64,000 nucleotides of DNA from Paralvinella palmiformis (Eukaryota > Annelida > Polychaeta > Terebellida > Alvinellidae). The notes beneath the pieces were generated by a model that saw only the letters and a list, made by a program, of their open reading frames with translations, did not search any database and was not told the origin of the DNA. Shown here piece by piece: positions 36,046 through 47,249 of the stretch (position 1 is its first letter; each line of letters opens with the position of its first letter). The position numbers were made by a program, and so were the translations under genes. The stretch is from contig JAODUP010000427.1 in the NCBI GenBank assembly GCA_025642065.1, forward strand, positions 169,501 to 233,500, read 5' to 3'.

Positions 36046-36181
36046 GATATGCCATGCTTTGATTTCCAATTGCGCACCCATCAAAAATGACATCAACACG
36101 GTTGTGGGGGTATCCTTTCTATTATTTTATGTATGTATAACGCAGCTAAACAAAGAAAATACAAAAGTGATCTTTACAGTA

Positions 36182-36442
36182 TTATGTTTTGCACTGTCTA
36201 CAAAACCAGTAAGTCGATGTTGGTCGTCTGGTCATCTTTGGCTTTGTACATCTGTAATGTAGCCACGACAAACAACGATCACAGAATACACAATTGTTAG
36301 CCTCCTCCTCAATTTCTTCATGGCATGTGCTACAATGCCACAATGGGTGCTCTTTCAGTAGCAATGCACATCCCAGCTGCAACCCAGTTGGACAAACCGG
36401 ATTTGGCAGGTTCACAAATTTCAACAGTTTATAGCGCAACAA
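36182..36442 (-). pseudogene. PHD-like zinc-finger segment, probable C-terminus of the SWIM-YqaJ gene
   Basis: An 86-codon minus frame ending with the cysteine/histidine pattern C-x2-C..C-x2-C..H-x2-C..C-x2-C: WHCSTCHEEIEEEANNCVFC, DRCLSWLHYRCTKP, YWFCRQCKT. This fits a PHD/treble-clef finger. It is the last coding piece of the minus-strand series that starts at 42.4 kb, and similar proteins carry a C-terminal PHD. The link to the YqaJ piece 0.8 kb upstream is inference from order and strand. Confidence 0.6.
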
Positions 36443-36449
36443 CCGAAAG

Positions 36450-37100
36450 AGCTATTAAACCCACACTCATATCATTAAAAAGCCAGGAAAAATATCTTTA
36501 ACTTGTTTCTAAAACTTTTAAATCCACCGCAAACTTATTATTCAAGAGCGATTTTAAAACAATAAGTTGCTCCGGAAAGCGAGTCCGTCGACGATCCAGA
36601 TTTATCAGGTCACGGATTGTGACATCCCCGTTTCAGTGTAGAAACCATTCGTTTAACTTGTCGCCAGGCTGCTGGGGTGAACATCTCCTTCACACTGTTG
36701 ATGGAGATACATTCCTCCACAAGTGATGATGAAAATGATACCCAAAGGTATGTCGTCTATAGCTGGCTGCCTTCCTGAAGTGCAGCACTGGCCCTTCACC
36801 AACCAAACAAGTCAGCGTGACTACAACAGATACCAAATGTATTAAATAGATAGTATCATAGGTGTATGATACTGTTTTACAATAACCATGCATGAATTTC
36901 TAATATATATCAGATGTGTTTTATTGTACTCTTACACATCTCAGCAAATGACCTTCGGGCATATGGCAACTGATTGAAACTCCTCATGCTGACAACAATG
37001 TTGATTTTGTGATAACTAGACAATTAAATCTTCAAGAAAATTATCCACAATGATCAAGTCTTAACATATACCATTATTTAGTTAATTATAATTGCATTGT
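36450..37100. other. Between the PHD and zinc-ribbon pieces; weak coding traces
   Basis: The minus-strand stretch VTIRDLINLDRRRTRFPEQL near 36.56-36.62 kb is open in an otherwise broken region and could be a linker of the same gene. The 36690-36893 minus frame has no known domain. Confidence 0.25.
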
Positions 37101-37104
37101 TCTG

Positions 37105-37290
37105 TGGGCCGTCAACTCCCCTACTCGGAATCGCAATTGTGGCAGGTGTAGTAGTGGCCATCAGGGGTGCACTCCTCATGCGCCCATTTTCCGCAATCTT
37201 GGCTCGCTACCCACTTCTCCCTCCTCCTGCTGAACGCCTCGCGGCACACGAGACATGGCCACTATTCGTCATCTTCCTCATCCCACTGTT
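37105..37290 (-). pseudogene. Second zinc-finger segment (transposase-type C-terminal Cys/His finger)
   Basis: The minus-strand translation is rich in acidic residues (DEEDDE), then CLVCREAFSRRREKWVASQD, CGKWAHEECTPDGHYYTCHN, CDSE and a stop. The W-x-x-C..W-A-H-E-x-C pattern is typical of fingers at the C-termini of DDE transposases. It follows the YqaJ frame after a frameshift and carries one in-frame stop before CLVC. It may be part of the same gene or a leftover of another element. Confidence 0.55.
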
Positions 37291-37870
37291 GCTCGCTTTC
37301 GTATCTTCTTATCAATGCTTAATGGGAAGTTGGGATCAGTTTCCCAATGAACTAAACCATTCTGATACGAATGTGGACATTTGATTTCTAATAATCTATG
37401 ACCACGACACTTGCATTCGACAATACCATCTGGTGATGCACCAAGATATGGGTGATCAGCTCGAACATGGAAACCAGTTGTGCTACATTCTTCATTCTTA
37501 CTTTCTTCATGCATTATATAGGCACTTTGAGCCTCTGGCTCACACTTATGGCCATATCTAGTATAAATATTATCTACAGGTTTACTGTATTGCATAATAT
37601 CATATAAAACAGAGTTATTACTAATATCATTTGCTGTGGTGATACGTTGACACAATGATGATGTTACACGGCCAGCTCTGTGGTCCTTCCATACATTAGA
37701 GTCAGTTTGCTTCATTGTAATGTCACAAAGACGATTGTAAGGTGCTTGGGGGTAATTTGGTATAATCGAAATATCTTTTCATTGAATAATTGTATAGTTC
37801 TTCATCAGACATGTCTTGTTCAATCATAGTGGGATCGTACAGACTACAGATTGGCTCAGGTAGAAAGTTA
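37278..37870 (-). pseudogene. YqaJ-type (lambda exonuclease-like) nuclease domain, frameshifted
   Basis: The main minus frame 37715-37278 reads SNVWKDHRAGRVTSSLCQRI, TRYGHKCEPEAQSAYIMHEE, HPYLGASPDGIVECKCRG and LLEIKCPHS. The Asp of SPDG and the E-x-K of LEIKCP form the PD-(D/E)xK catalytic core of YqaJ/lambda-exonuclease nucleases. An upstream piece in another frame (SDEELYNYSMKRYFDYTKL, about 37.76-37.83 kb) looks like the normal N-terminal extension, so at least one frameshift is present. Known family role: 5'-3' DNA exonuclease in recombination. In animals such domains occur in multi-copy genes together with SWIM fingers, and a mobile origin is likely but unproven. Confidence 0.8.
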
Positions 37871-37883
37871 GACTATGTTTAAT

Positions 37884-38175
37884 TCATCTATGACATTTGG
37901 AACAAATAGCACTGATCAGCACAGGATCTACTTGTTTCCTTGATCCCTTCCAGGAACAGACCAAACTTATTGAGGCATCGGGTTCATTGAGGTTATAGTG
38001 CACTGCAGCTTCCAGCTTGAATAATAGTGCTACATGTTTCCAGGCACCACCTAATCCCACCATATATGTGCAGTTTGCTGTCATCACCCAGGCATCGTCC
38101 TTGTTGAGAGCGATCCATACATGATAAAGTTGGGTTCTCTGGCCTTGTCTCTGGCTAGGCAACAGCTGGTATAAT
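37884..38175 (-). pseudogene. SWIM zinc-finger exon of the YqaJ gene
   Basis: The minus frame reads LPSQRQGQRTQLYHVWIALN, then VMTANCTYMVGLGGAWKHVA, LLFKLEAAVHYNLNEPDA and LVCSWKGSRKQVDP. The SWIM consensus CxCxnCxH appears as C-T-Y..(A-W)-K-H, so the second and third Cys are replaced (Tyr, Trp). The exon is preceded on its strand by ATTATACCAG at about 38170, a plausible acceptor. The order SWIM then YqaJ matches related animal proteins. Confidence 0.72.
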
Positions 38176-38207
38176 ATAAATCAGAAGTGTAAATTAATGC
38201 AATTGTT

Positions 38208-38212
<5 letters not shown>

Positions 38213-38246
<34 letters not shown>

Positions 38247-38338
38247 GAACTAATTTGCTTTGGCATGGAAACTAAATATGCATGGTGTAATATTCTTATT
38301 GTATATTAATACTATATATATATATATATATATATATA
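38213..38338. repeat. Two (TA)n tracts
   Basis: 38213-38242 and 38311-38338 are nearly pure TA. The second abuts the end of the unknown coding family, whose frame runs into the tract as YIYIYI. Confidence 0.9.
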
Positions 38339-40620
38339 CCAAACATGGCCGATTAGACGCCCAACAACATTTCCAGCCAAAATGTCCCGAATGCCCTCCT
38401 GAAGAACTGTATGTAGATCACTGAATTCAGCAGCAATGTCTAAGTATGCATTTTTCAATTTTTTCTCCAGCTTATTCCTATCATAGGTCTGTTTTTCTGC
38501 ATTTTTGCAGCGATCCGCTGTTGAATTTCCTCTTTGATCTCGCCACACTTTTTGCGTTCCACCTGCCAAGAGGTACAGCAAACTTTACTATCTTCTCCCT
38601 TTTCTCTTGATCAAGATAATCTAGGTACTCACCAGCCTTGTTTTTCTGCGCTCGAATTTTGGATGAAAGAAAACAGAGTTGCGTTGGGGGCATGGTTCTT
38701 GACAGCTGAGAACATGCCCATCACCTCCTCAGCATCGATGTTGCGGCATCTGGAGGACTCTGATTCCTTCTGAAGTTGCTCTGTGATGTCCAATTTGAAA
38801 TATCATACTGTCGTTCCAGAACCACCACAATCTTTGAAAGACACTGGGACATCATGTTGGCAAACATCATTTGATCTGTTGGTTTGACATGGAGTTTTTG
38901 TAAGATGATGTCTTCAACCAACTTCTGGTCAAATAAGTCTGTTTTCATTTCAAGAGCATTTGAATGATGGATCTAAACTTATCAACAACTCTCTTAACCA
39001 CTTGTATCCCATCAACATGGCTGACGGACTGACTCCCTCCAACTGAGTATAATTTGGTCATCCAAGGACCTGTCAGTAATTTTCCGATTAATCAGAGAAT
39101 TTGGATCTTTATATTTCCCTCTGTTGAAGTGAAGTCCGCCAGAATCGCAGCAAGTAACCCACCACAAGAAAGTTTGGTTGATAAGAAAAATCTCACGAAG
39201 TTGTCACAATAGCACACAAGCTTGCCACATATGTGAAATAGTACATGGAGCCTATTGCTGCTGTATCTCGGAATGAGTCCTTTGGGTAAACCATCCTCTA
39301 AGAATTCCAAAAAACCTTTGGGTCCCCTTTGCCATCTTTATATCTTACTTTGTTGACTGCTAATATAATATTGTCAGCCACACAGTCTGTTCCAACTAGT
39401 TTCCCTTTGACAGTTTCTACATTCTTCAGGGTCGACCTTGATGAACTTGCTATGGTGTCAAGCGGATGGAAGTGGCAATTAAGTTCAATTAATACCACAC
39501 CTCATGTTTCCGCCAAACGAGACATTGTTGAATGGTTCACAGCTACATGATATGTCATCGTGTTCTTTATGTTGCTACCCACCGAGTATTCTCAAAATCA
39601 CACTCCTGAAATGTTGCTTACACATCTGCCACCTGGTTGATAGAATTGACGATGTGCATTTCATAATCCTCGGTAGTCCCACTAGCTAACTAGTCCATAT
39701 CCACCACAAGGCAATGCTGTGGACTAGTGATGTGGACTTCATTAATGTGACACCCTCCTGTGTCGTTGCATCAAAACCAAGGGTTAGGTTATGATGCTGT
39801 AAAGATATTCTGCAAACTGATAGTCTGTCACGACCCCCAATTCTTGAACCATAATTTCCACACCTGTCCTGTGATGTACATTATCCAGGTGGAATCTAAA
39901 TCGGTTTGCAGCCTTTTTCATGAGTATGGGCACATTATTAGTTGGGACATGGTTGATAATACAGTCATAAACAAACATCCTGATTTCAACAAGGCACATC
40001 CTTTCCCAAATATTTTGACATGGTTATCTTTCATGAGTTCTATCTTTTTTGTTCTAAATACAGTTTTTCATTCTGTAAACAACTGATAGTTTCATTTTTT
40101 GCTTCATCTTTTAGTTTCACAGTTTCAACATGACAATGCACAATCACAGGAACTTCGGTACTTTAGTACTATTTTTTAATCATTTGCTTTTTGGTTTCAT
40201 GCATTTAAGAGCCTGCTCAGATTTTGCTAGTTTCTCGACCAATGAAGAAGCAGATAACTCCTTTCGAAGTCATTTGATGTTTTTGTCCCTATTCACAATT
40301 GAAAGTTGGTTCTGAAGCTGTAACTTTGAATTCTTTGATTCTGTTTTTGTATTTGGTTTTCGTGGCACTCCCTGATTCAGTAATGAAGTCCAGTCTCTTC
40401 TTTAATTGCAATTTCCTGGGAGTATGTGGTCCTTTGCATGATGAAGAACGAATCGACGTTGATGTTACTGGCATCTTAGGAGGCGTCATGGGTGACAATG
40501 ATACTGGTATCTCAGGCATCATCATGGGTATGTCTTGATCATAAGTTACCAAGGGCCCTGGATCAGTCTGAATTTGGGTTGGACTCTGAAACAGAGAATT
40601 CACAAACTGTAAAAACAATG
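38339..40620 (-). mobile_element. Unclassified repetitive protein family, decayed (possible THAP/RNase H-fold transposase)
   Basis: Minus-strand pieces in order: a basic tail CKGPHTPRKLQLKKRLDFIT (40.3-40.6 kb), GVEIMVQELGVVTDYQFAEY (39.8-40.0 kb), LTLGFDATTQEGV (39.75 kb), LIELNCHFHPLDTIASSSRS and GKLVGTDCVADNIILAVNKV (39.3-39.5 kb), LEDGLPKGLIPRYSSNRLHV (39.2 kb), VKPTDQMMFANMMSQCLSKI (38.8 kb), KIRAQKNKAGEYLDYLDQEK (38.6 kb), RNKLEKKLKNAYLDIAAEFS and IRDILAGNVVGRLIGHVWY ending at the TA tract. I recall the same block order in uncharacterised multi-copy proteins of corals, fish and molluscs but cannot name the family. Assignment as a transposase rests on copy-number style, the FDATT block and a THAP-partner-like basic tail, so it is weak. 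Several stops and frameshifts. Confidence 0.5.
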
Positions 40621-40726
40621 ACTGATTGATTGATTGAAATCTTTCAATAAATGGAGACTCAACAGACTAGAAGCTGAGGGCTCCCGCTGAATTTCCCTTG
40701 GCTATTGCACTTCAGGGCGAAATGGT

Positions 40727-40984
40727 TCACAGCAAAGGCTTGTGTATTTTGTCATGGTCGTTTCGTCTTTGCTTTGGAACTTCTTTGAGTGGTTGATGAG
40801 GGACAACATTTGGGAAAGAGTGATCCTGGATGATAGTTGTAGCTGTTATTGTCTTACTAATTGAACTCTTATGAGCAATGAAGAGAAACAGCAGGTTTCC
40901 ATTCTTCAGACTGTCAAGGTTGTCTGGGAAAACTCGAAAATTGTCTGAGAGAAACTGGCGATGTTTCCCCATCCTCTCAGGCAA
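40727..40984 (-). pseudogene. Possible N-terminal piece of the unknown family
   Basis: The minus frame MGKHRQFLSDNFRVFPDNLD..SFPNVVPHQPLKEVPKQR sits just upstream of the basic tail at 40.6 kb. It may be the remains of a DNA-binding N-terminus (THAP-like order), but no full C2CH signature is visible. Low confidence. Confidence 0.25.
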
Positions 40985-40989
40985 GACCG

Positions 40990-41845
40990 TTCTCCTTTTT
41001 ACTATTTATACCTGGAATATAGAAGAAATTAAATCAAATATCTTATTTCTTGAAAGCACAGACAGTGTGGGACTTCAAAACAGAAAAAGAATCCCTTGAA
41101 AAGCATTCATTTAAAACAAAAAAGCACATGGCTACTTATTTTGGCAAACACAAGCATCAGCCACCCAGAAGCCTAGAATCGGGTCACGTGACCTCCATCT
41201 TACCTCCATGTTTTTTTTTACCAGGAGAGGTACCCATCAAAATCATCGGCTTATCTAAGGCATAATAGTCATAAACGTAGTGAGAAATCTGTTCTAAACA
41301 CACTCAACTTATAATGTTTGTACTCGACGCACAAGTAAAACACAAGCAGACACACTGCTATGATTAACGATTTCGTTCAGACCACTTTGTATAAAGAAAC
41401 TACGAGGTTTTGAGGCCATCGATCCAGGGTTTATTTCTGGTCTCCTATTACATAAGTTTCCATCCAGCACAGACACACAAATTTATACTCCGTCACTGGT
41501 AATAACATTAATCCATATACTACAAAAGTATCATTTGAACGTGATATTTGTGGATGATTGCTAGTCTTTCAGAGTTTCAATTGCGTTTCCCTTTTAGAAT
41601 TCGACTAATTTTTGCAAAATTTTACTTGGATATCGATGTTCTGGTGCAAAAATCATCCTCATACTTTCCTTACGTGTGGATTAATATGTATAGAATCATT
41701 AAAATTTAGTTTTGAAAGTTTATAAACTTACGTTCATGTATTTGGAGGGTTGTTTTCTCAAAGCAAAATTTCAATGGATTGCTAGCTCCACTTCTAGAAA
41801 ACGGATTTGAGCTGTTGACAAACGAGAGGAAAGCTGGATATGTGA
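40990..41845. other. Between the unknown family and the SWIM gene exon, nothing recognised
   Basis: GGTCACGTGACCTCCATCTT (41.18 kb) contains the palindrome GGTCACGTGACC. No gene or transposon end was identified. Confidence 0.35.
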
Positions 41846-41849
41846 ATTA

Positions 41850-42335
41850 CGCCATCAGTAAATGTGTATTTCCCATGACCTGTGGGAGAGAAGCTACGTG
41901 CAGAATAATGATGCACACTGCATAGCAGCCACCGCGTAGCTCACACAGGTAACTGGAGTCACTGATATGAACCTGCGTCATGAGGTAATCAGAATTGGAT
42001 TTACATTCTGAGAAAACAATTCTGGACATGTTTATCTTGAAAACTGTCATATGCTTCTAGCGAACGGTTAGGTTTCGTGTTCTCCTTGTTGTATTCTGAG
42101 GGTGTGTCGATCAGATATGTAGTGACATCTCGCCAAGTAATATGAGGTAATTTCTTGATATCACATATCCATTCTGTAGCTGGTATTGAGTAGTGATCGG
42201 TTAAATTGCCATTGTCAGACACAGTCAACTTCTTGTTGTAACTTTCCAAGTCAATTGCACTCAAACCTGGTTTCCGATCAAAAGCCCTCGTATATACTTG
42301 GATAATATGTGATTTTCGTAGAAATATTTGAGTAA
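41850..42335 (-). pseudogene. N-terminal exon of the SWIM-YqaJ gene
   Basis: The minus frame 42396-42001 contains DRKPGLSAIDLESYNKKLTV, ATEWICDIKKLPHITWRDVT, TYLIDTPSEYNKENTKPNRS and LEAYDSFQDKHVQNCF. It then continues in another frame with SDYLMTQVHISDSSYLCELR. The WRDVTxYLIDTPSxYTxExxKxxKSLEAY block is, from memory, the usual lead-in to the SWIM finger of this family. It lies 3.7 kb upstream of the SWIM exon on the same strand, with the unknown family of 38.3-41.0 kb in between. Confidence 0.6.
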
Positions 42336-42399
42336 TATTTTTAATAGTGGCATATAAAAAGTACACATAGATATATGGCACATTCATGCAATTCATTAT

Positions 42400-42960
42400 T
42401 TTTGTACCGCCAATTTATTCATAGCAATAGAACTATATCGGTAATATTTGCAATATTGCAATTGATTTGATAATTCAGTGTCACCAAATTGCAATCCAAC
42501 ATAGCTAGAGTCTCAATTACTTCCACCTAATGCAATGGCCAATGCCTATTATCAGTCGCACAGACTGGATGATTGAGGCTAGACGTTTTATCACATGATT
42601 GTGCAGTTTGATTTCTGAACGTTTTCAGTATTTTTTATTTGGCACGCTGATAGTGTAGTGGACACACACCATAAATGTCTTCTGAAAATACTTCGCTATT
42701 TTGTTGTTGTATGGATGCGTGAATCCACTAACTTAGACGAACGAACAATGTCGATCAACAATCTGTTTATTCCGACATTACTTAACTGCAGACACAATTA
42801 TTATCGTACATGACGTAAGTATCGAAGCGCACTAGGCAAAAACCCATTACTATTATTGTGACCATTATACAAGACGTATTACCCTGACATTTGTGACATG
42901 GTCAAAATGTCAAAGAGCTTGAAAGTTATGTTAAGAACAAGTGGCGGTGGGATTGGTTGG
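42400..42960. other. Intergenic, nothing recognised
   Basis: AT-rich spacer between divergent elements (SWIM gene on minus, hAT-like on plus). Confidence 0.35.
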
Positions 42961-42964
42961 AAAC

Positions 42965-45900
42965 TGCGGTAGATGGTATCAAACAATGTGAGTGGTGTCG
43001 AAATTGAAGAAAGCCGGATCTGTGTACTGCACTGTATGTTGTAAAGAGCTTGTGTATAAGTTAAACGGAAATAAATCATTGTATATCCATGCTGCCAGTG
43101 ATGGCCGACGCAAGGCTGCAATCATAGCACAGAAGATCACCTGCACTCTCCCAGGTACATTTGGTATAGCACCAATCAGCATGATTGACAGGGTAACTGA
43201 GCTGAAAGCGGTTATGTCATGTTGTATTGCTGAAAATAGCCTGCCATATTCTGTGCCGACAAATGATTGCGTTGACCCAGCGACTATCACACAGGATAAA
43301 CCAGCACTGTCACGTCTATCGATGTCAAGAATGTGTACAGTTTAAACCATCACCCATGGAGTGGCGAAGTCATTTGATGATGATCTCGTAGAGGAGCTCA
43401 GGACAACCCCCTGAAACAACATACATCGATGAAGCCAACAAGAATGCCTGGGATAAGGTTCTGAATATTCTGGTAAGTGTGAAATGATTTTAGATTAGAG
43501 ATCTATACAGACTGAAGTCGCAACGTCGGTCTGTGTTACAATGTTTCATTACAATAAATATTGTATTATACTGTGCACTGGTATTTATGAATAGTGATTC
43601 CACATAGATTTGTTTTCATTAACTGCGATGTCTTTTCACCATAAAGCTCATGAAAAGATCAACAGGCGTACATTACGATAAAGCCTATTTTCTAAAATTT
43701 TCATACTGTTTTTCTGTAAAAGAAGGTACATGTACCTATAACTGAGATGTTCATAAAATATTAATAGAATTTAAAATATATGTGGTTGTGAAAAAGTAAT
43801 TTTTCGGAAGAAAACACTATTATTGGGTGGGATATATTGACCAAGTAGAGTTTTTTTGGCATCTGTTGTTGGATAATATTACCAACGGATTAATTGTTTT
43901 TATAAACTCTTTGTCTGACACGTTTATTTTGTTGGATTATTTTGCATTATAATTTTTTTTTTATATGTAACGATCAGTTACCCAAGTATCCTTGTCATTG
44001 TAAAAATATATAATTAAAATACTTTGTTTCAGGTGCACTTCTATGACCAAAAGAAAGGCTATGTGGTACAAGAACACTTGGCAGCCCAAAAGTCCAATCT
44101 GGCTACAGTAGCCAACATCTTCAGAGGTCTTGATGCAGTCATGGCAGAGAAAAGTTTGAAGTGGAGTTCAGTTGTTAGCATTCTCATGGACAACTGCAAT
44201 ACCATGAGAGGGAAAGGGAAGAAGGGAAGTGTTGAGGAACAGATGCGCAAGGTAGTAGTTAAGCTTTCGAGTGCTACATATGTGTTAGATCCAATGCCAA
44301 CACAAATGTTTAAAAAGTGCTTAAGTCCCATATTAACAAAGATTACCAACATCTCATTAAGTAATGGAGTTTTCCCGACAAGTCTGAAAGTTGCGAGGGT
44401 TAAACCTCTCATAAAGAAATCCAATCTGGATCCGGAACAGCTGAAAAACTATCGACCTGTATCGAACTTACCCACGCTGTCAAAGAACATTGAAAAAGTG
44501 GTAGTCACGCAAATAAAAGACCATATGCTAGTACATGGACTTGACGAAAAGATGCAGTCAACATACAAAAGTGTGCATAACACTGAGACAGCGTTTTAAA
44601 AACATGTTGGTGGCAATCGATGGATGGAAGGCTGTGATTCTGGTCCTATTATATTTATCGGCGGCGTTCGACACCATTGACCATGAAATCATGTGTAGTA
44701 GACTGGAGAGACTCCTAGGGCTCAGCAGAAAACCTTTGGCCTGGTTTCGCTTGTATCTCACTGCTCGGACTCGATGTGTATCTGTTGAAGAGGCTTTATC
44801 TGAAGTTCTGTGTTTGCTGTTCGGAGTGCCACAGGGATCAGTCCTGGGACCGATACTGTTCATCATCTATACTATGCCTTTGTCCAGGATAGCACGAAGA
44901 TATAGAATACAGATACGTATGTATGCAGGTGATACTCAACTATATCTGTGGTATGATGTCACTGACCTGGAACAGAGACAAGAAGTTACCGAGCGTCTAG
45001 AAAATTGCTTTAGTGACATACAGTCCTGGATGGTCACAAATAAACTACATCTAAACAGCAACAAAACCGAGATACTTGTATTAGCCTCATACTATTTCAG
45101 CAAACACTCTAGTGACTTTCAACTTCAAATTGATAATAATTGGATCTCACCTAGTGACTCTGCCAAAAATCTTGGTATACTCTTCCACCAACATCTGAAT
45201 ATGGATACTCATGTGGCTGGTATCTGCAAGGCGTCCTATTTTCACATACGGAACATTAGGAGCTTAAAGTTCATACTTACCCATGATGCACTTATTTCTG
45301 TGGTCCATACCTTTATTACATCATGGTTAGATTACTGTAATTCCCTTCTTCTCGGGTTGTCTGATAAATTGCTTCAAAGGTTGCAACGGATTCAAAACAT
45401 TGCAGCTAGGATAGTCACAGGGTGTCGGAAATATGATCACATCACTCCGATATTGAAGGAGCTTCACTGGCTTCCAGTAATTAAACAGATTCAATTCAAG
45501 ACACTTTGATCACATACAAGGCATTAAATGGTCTAGCACCGATATATCTGACAGAACTTCTTCATGAGAAGGCTAACACTCGAACACTAAGATTATCTTG
45601 TGAACTGATCCTTGCCGTTCCTAAATACAAACTCCAAACTTATGATGGACTGAATGCTTTTAGTGTTGCTGCGCCAACATTGTGGAATAAGTTGCCTAGT
45701 CATATTAGAAATTCTAAGGCACTAAATGTTTTAAAAAAAAACATGTTAAAACATTCCTATTCAAGCAATATTGTAATTGTTAATGTACTCATTATATTTA
45801 GTGATTTTGTTAAAGACCTCTTTCTTTATTGTACAGCGCCTGAGAACAGGGTTACTTTGTTTTGGCGCTTTCTGAATATACATTATAGTGTATTATAGTA

Positions 45901-47245
45901 TTAAAATGTAAAAGGAACTTGAATAGTTGAAGAACATTTATCTATGTCTGCTGATAAAGTGGCTAGTTAGTCTAGTAATTAGGTATTGAGTCTGGATTTC
46001 ATTCTTGGTCACAGCCATAATCATTTCATTGTTACATATTGTATCACCAATCTTTGATATGTGACATACTGATGTTTTATAATTTACAAAATATAGATTT
46101 CCATTAATTGTTGTTAGTCATACACCAGATACAGATATTCTATTTATGTGTTTTTTTGTAAATTTTTCAGCTCGAGATTCATAGAAGTTTTGTGCAGGAA
46201 CATAGCCTCTAAACAAGACATTCGTGAACTTCAAAAACTGGTAAAAAGTGAACAGTCTAGACAGAGAGGATCTACCAATTCTCACAGAAAAAAATGCATG
46301 ATCACAGCTCTGTCCCATCAGAGGGAGAGGACATCTGTTATAATGAGTTTGTACCGGGGAATTCTCCCTTATGTTCCGAGAATTCGCAAAAACATTTTAA
46401 GCAGAGGAGCCTTTTATCCATAAAGTTTTTCTACTCGTTGCTATATTTGTATCAAACTTCTTCTTACTGTTCCTTAAACCAGCACAGATTCCAGAGACTC
46501 CAAAAGATTTACAGTCTCTGAGTGTCCAATGCTGTGAGAAGCAGTTGTCTGCTAGGAGGCTGGGTGTGGGAGAGCATTGCTTCTTAAAGCTTCAGAAAGC
46601 AAGATTAGCCAAAATATATTGAGTTTCATACTTTTACGATAGTTTGAGAACAGGGTTTGAAAAAGCTGCTCAGAAACTACACACATTTCCACTTGCAAGC
46701 TGTGCCCTCAATGCATTGACGTGCCTTGATCTGGCTAATCAAAATGAAGCACCTATTGGTTTCACATCGCTCGGTAAGATGCTGCCAAACATCCTTCCTA
46801 ATGAAGAAAGAGGTCGACTGGACATAGAGACTTGGAAGTATAATGTCGACAAAGATTTCAGGGATATGCACATATTGTATGTAGCAAAGGTGAACAAGAG
46901 GTGGTGGGCCCCAAGGTTGCAGCAAGTGAAAAGTATCTTGTGTTGATGTAACTTGTTGTGCACTTAGCACTTTTTTCTCGTCCTCTGATAGAAGACACAT
47001 TCAATATAATGGATGGTGCCACAATGACCACGGAACATTATGAGGGTCTCTGCAAGGTAAAGTTTGCGTTGAAGAGGAGACGTGAGATGTCTGTTAGGAT
47101 GAAGCCGAGTAGAGGCATGCGGGGGCGTTGTCAGACAGCATTTATGTCGTATCAGCAGCACCTAAAGGGAAAAAATGCAGCAAGGAAAATACATGTCATA
47201 ACTGACACTCCTCAGCTGTCCAGCCTTGCTCTAGTGACATAATCA
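42965..47245 (+). mobile_element. hAT-like transposase gene with an intron, split by a LINE, decayed
   Basis: Coding pieces on plus: VYCTVCCKELVYKLNGNKSL (a BED-like finger, second His apparently lost), FGIAPISMIDRVTELKAVMS, AENSLPYSVP (42.99-43.3 kb), then NAWDKVLNIL up to a donor GTAAGT at 43473. The acceptor TTTCAG ends at 44032 and the frame resumes VHFYDQKKGYVVQEHLAAQK and LMDNCNTMRGK, with the Asp typical of the hAT catalytic domain. At about 44.24 kb a LINE interrupts. The C-terminal part resumes at 46.17 kb (SKQDIRELQKLVKSEQ), with NALTCLDLANQNEAPIGFTS and MLPNILPNEERGRLDIETWK at 46.64-46.95 kb, and SRPLIEDTFNIMDGATM, the hAT dimerisation region, at 46.97-47.24 kb. Frameshifts at about 43.35 and 46.95 kb. 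Confidence 0.78.
44245..45900 (+). mobile_element. 5'-truncated L2/CR1-like LINE inserted in the hAT-like gene; catalytic box altered
   Basis: Reads LTKITNISLSNGVFPTSLKV, LKNYRPVSNLPTLSKNIEKV (44.3-44.6 kb), then after a frame change LLYLSAAFDTIDHEIM (first catalytic Asp), [19 protein letters not shown], and RMYAGDTQLYLWYD where the usual YADD is YAGD. Next come IQSWMVTNKLHLNSNKTEIL, SAKNLGILFHQHLNMDTHV and YCNSLLLGLSDKLLQRLQRI, and a second frame change to the C-terminal block ITYKALNGLAPIYLTELL, FSVAAPTLWNKLPSHIRNS, with the frame ending at 45898. The 3' end has AAAGTA/TTATAG repeats. Nesting order shows the hAT is older. Confidence 0.9.
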
Positions 47246-47249
47246 CAAA

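Noticed and set aside
37097..37384. 95-codon plus frame with hydrophobic stretches resembling a membrane protein
   Set aside because: Antisense of the zinc-finger and YqaJ coding region; the Cys/His pattern on the minus strand explains the conservation-like look.
37278..37870. Phage or bacterial contamination because of the YqaJ nuclease
   Set aside because: Neighbouring SWIM/PHD pieces, AT-rich introns and local SINE/LINE context show it is in the animal genome.
44059..44424. 121-codon minus frame
   Set aside because: Shadow of the hAT-like exon and LINE on the plus strand.
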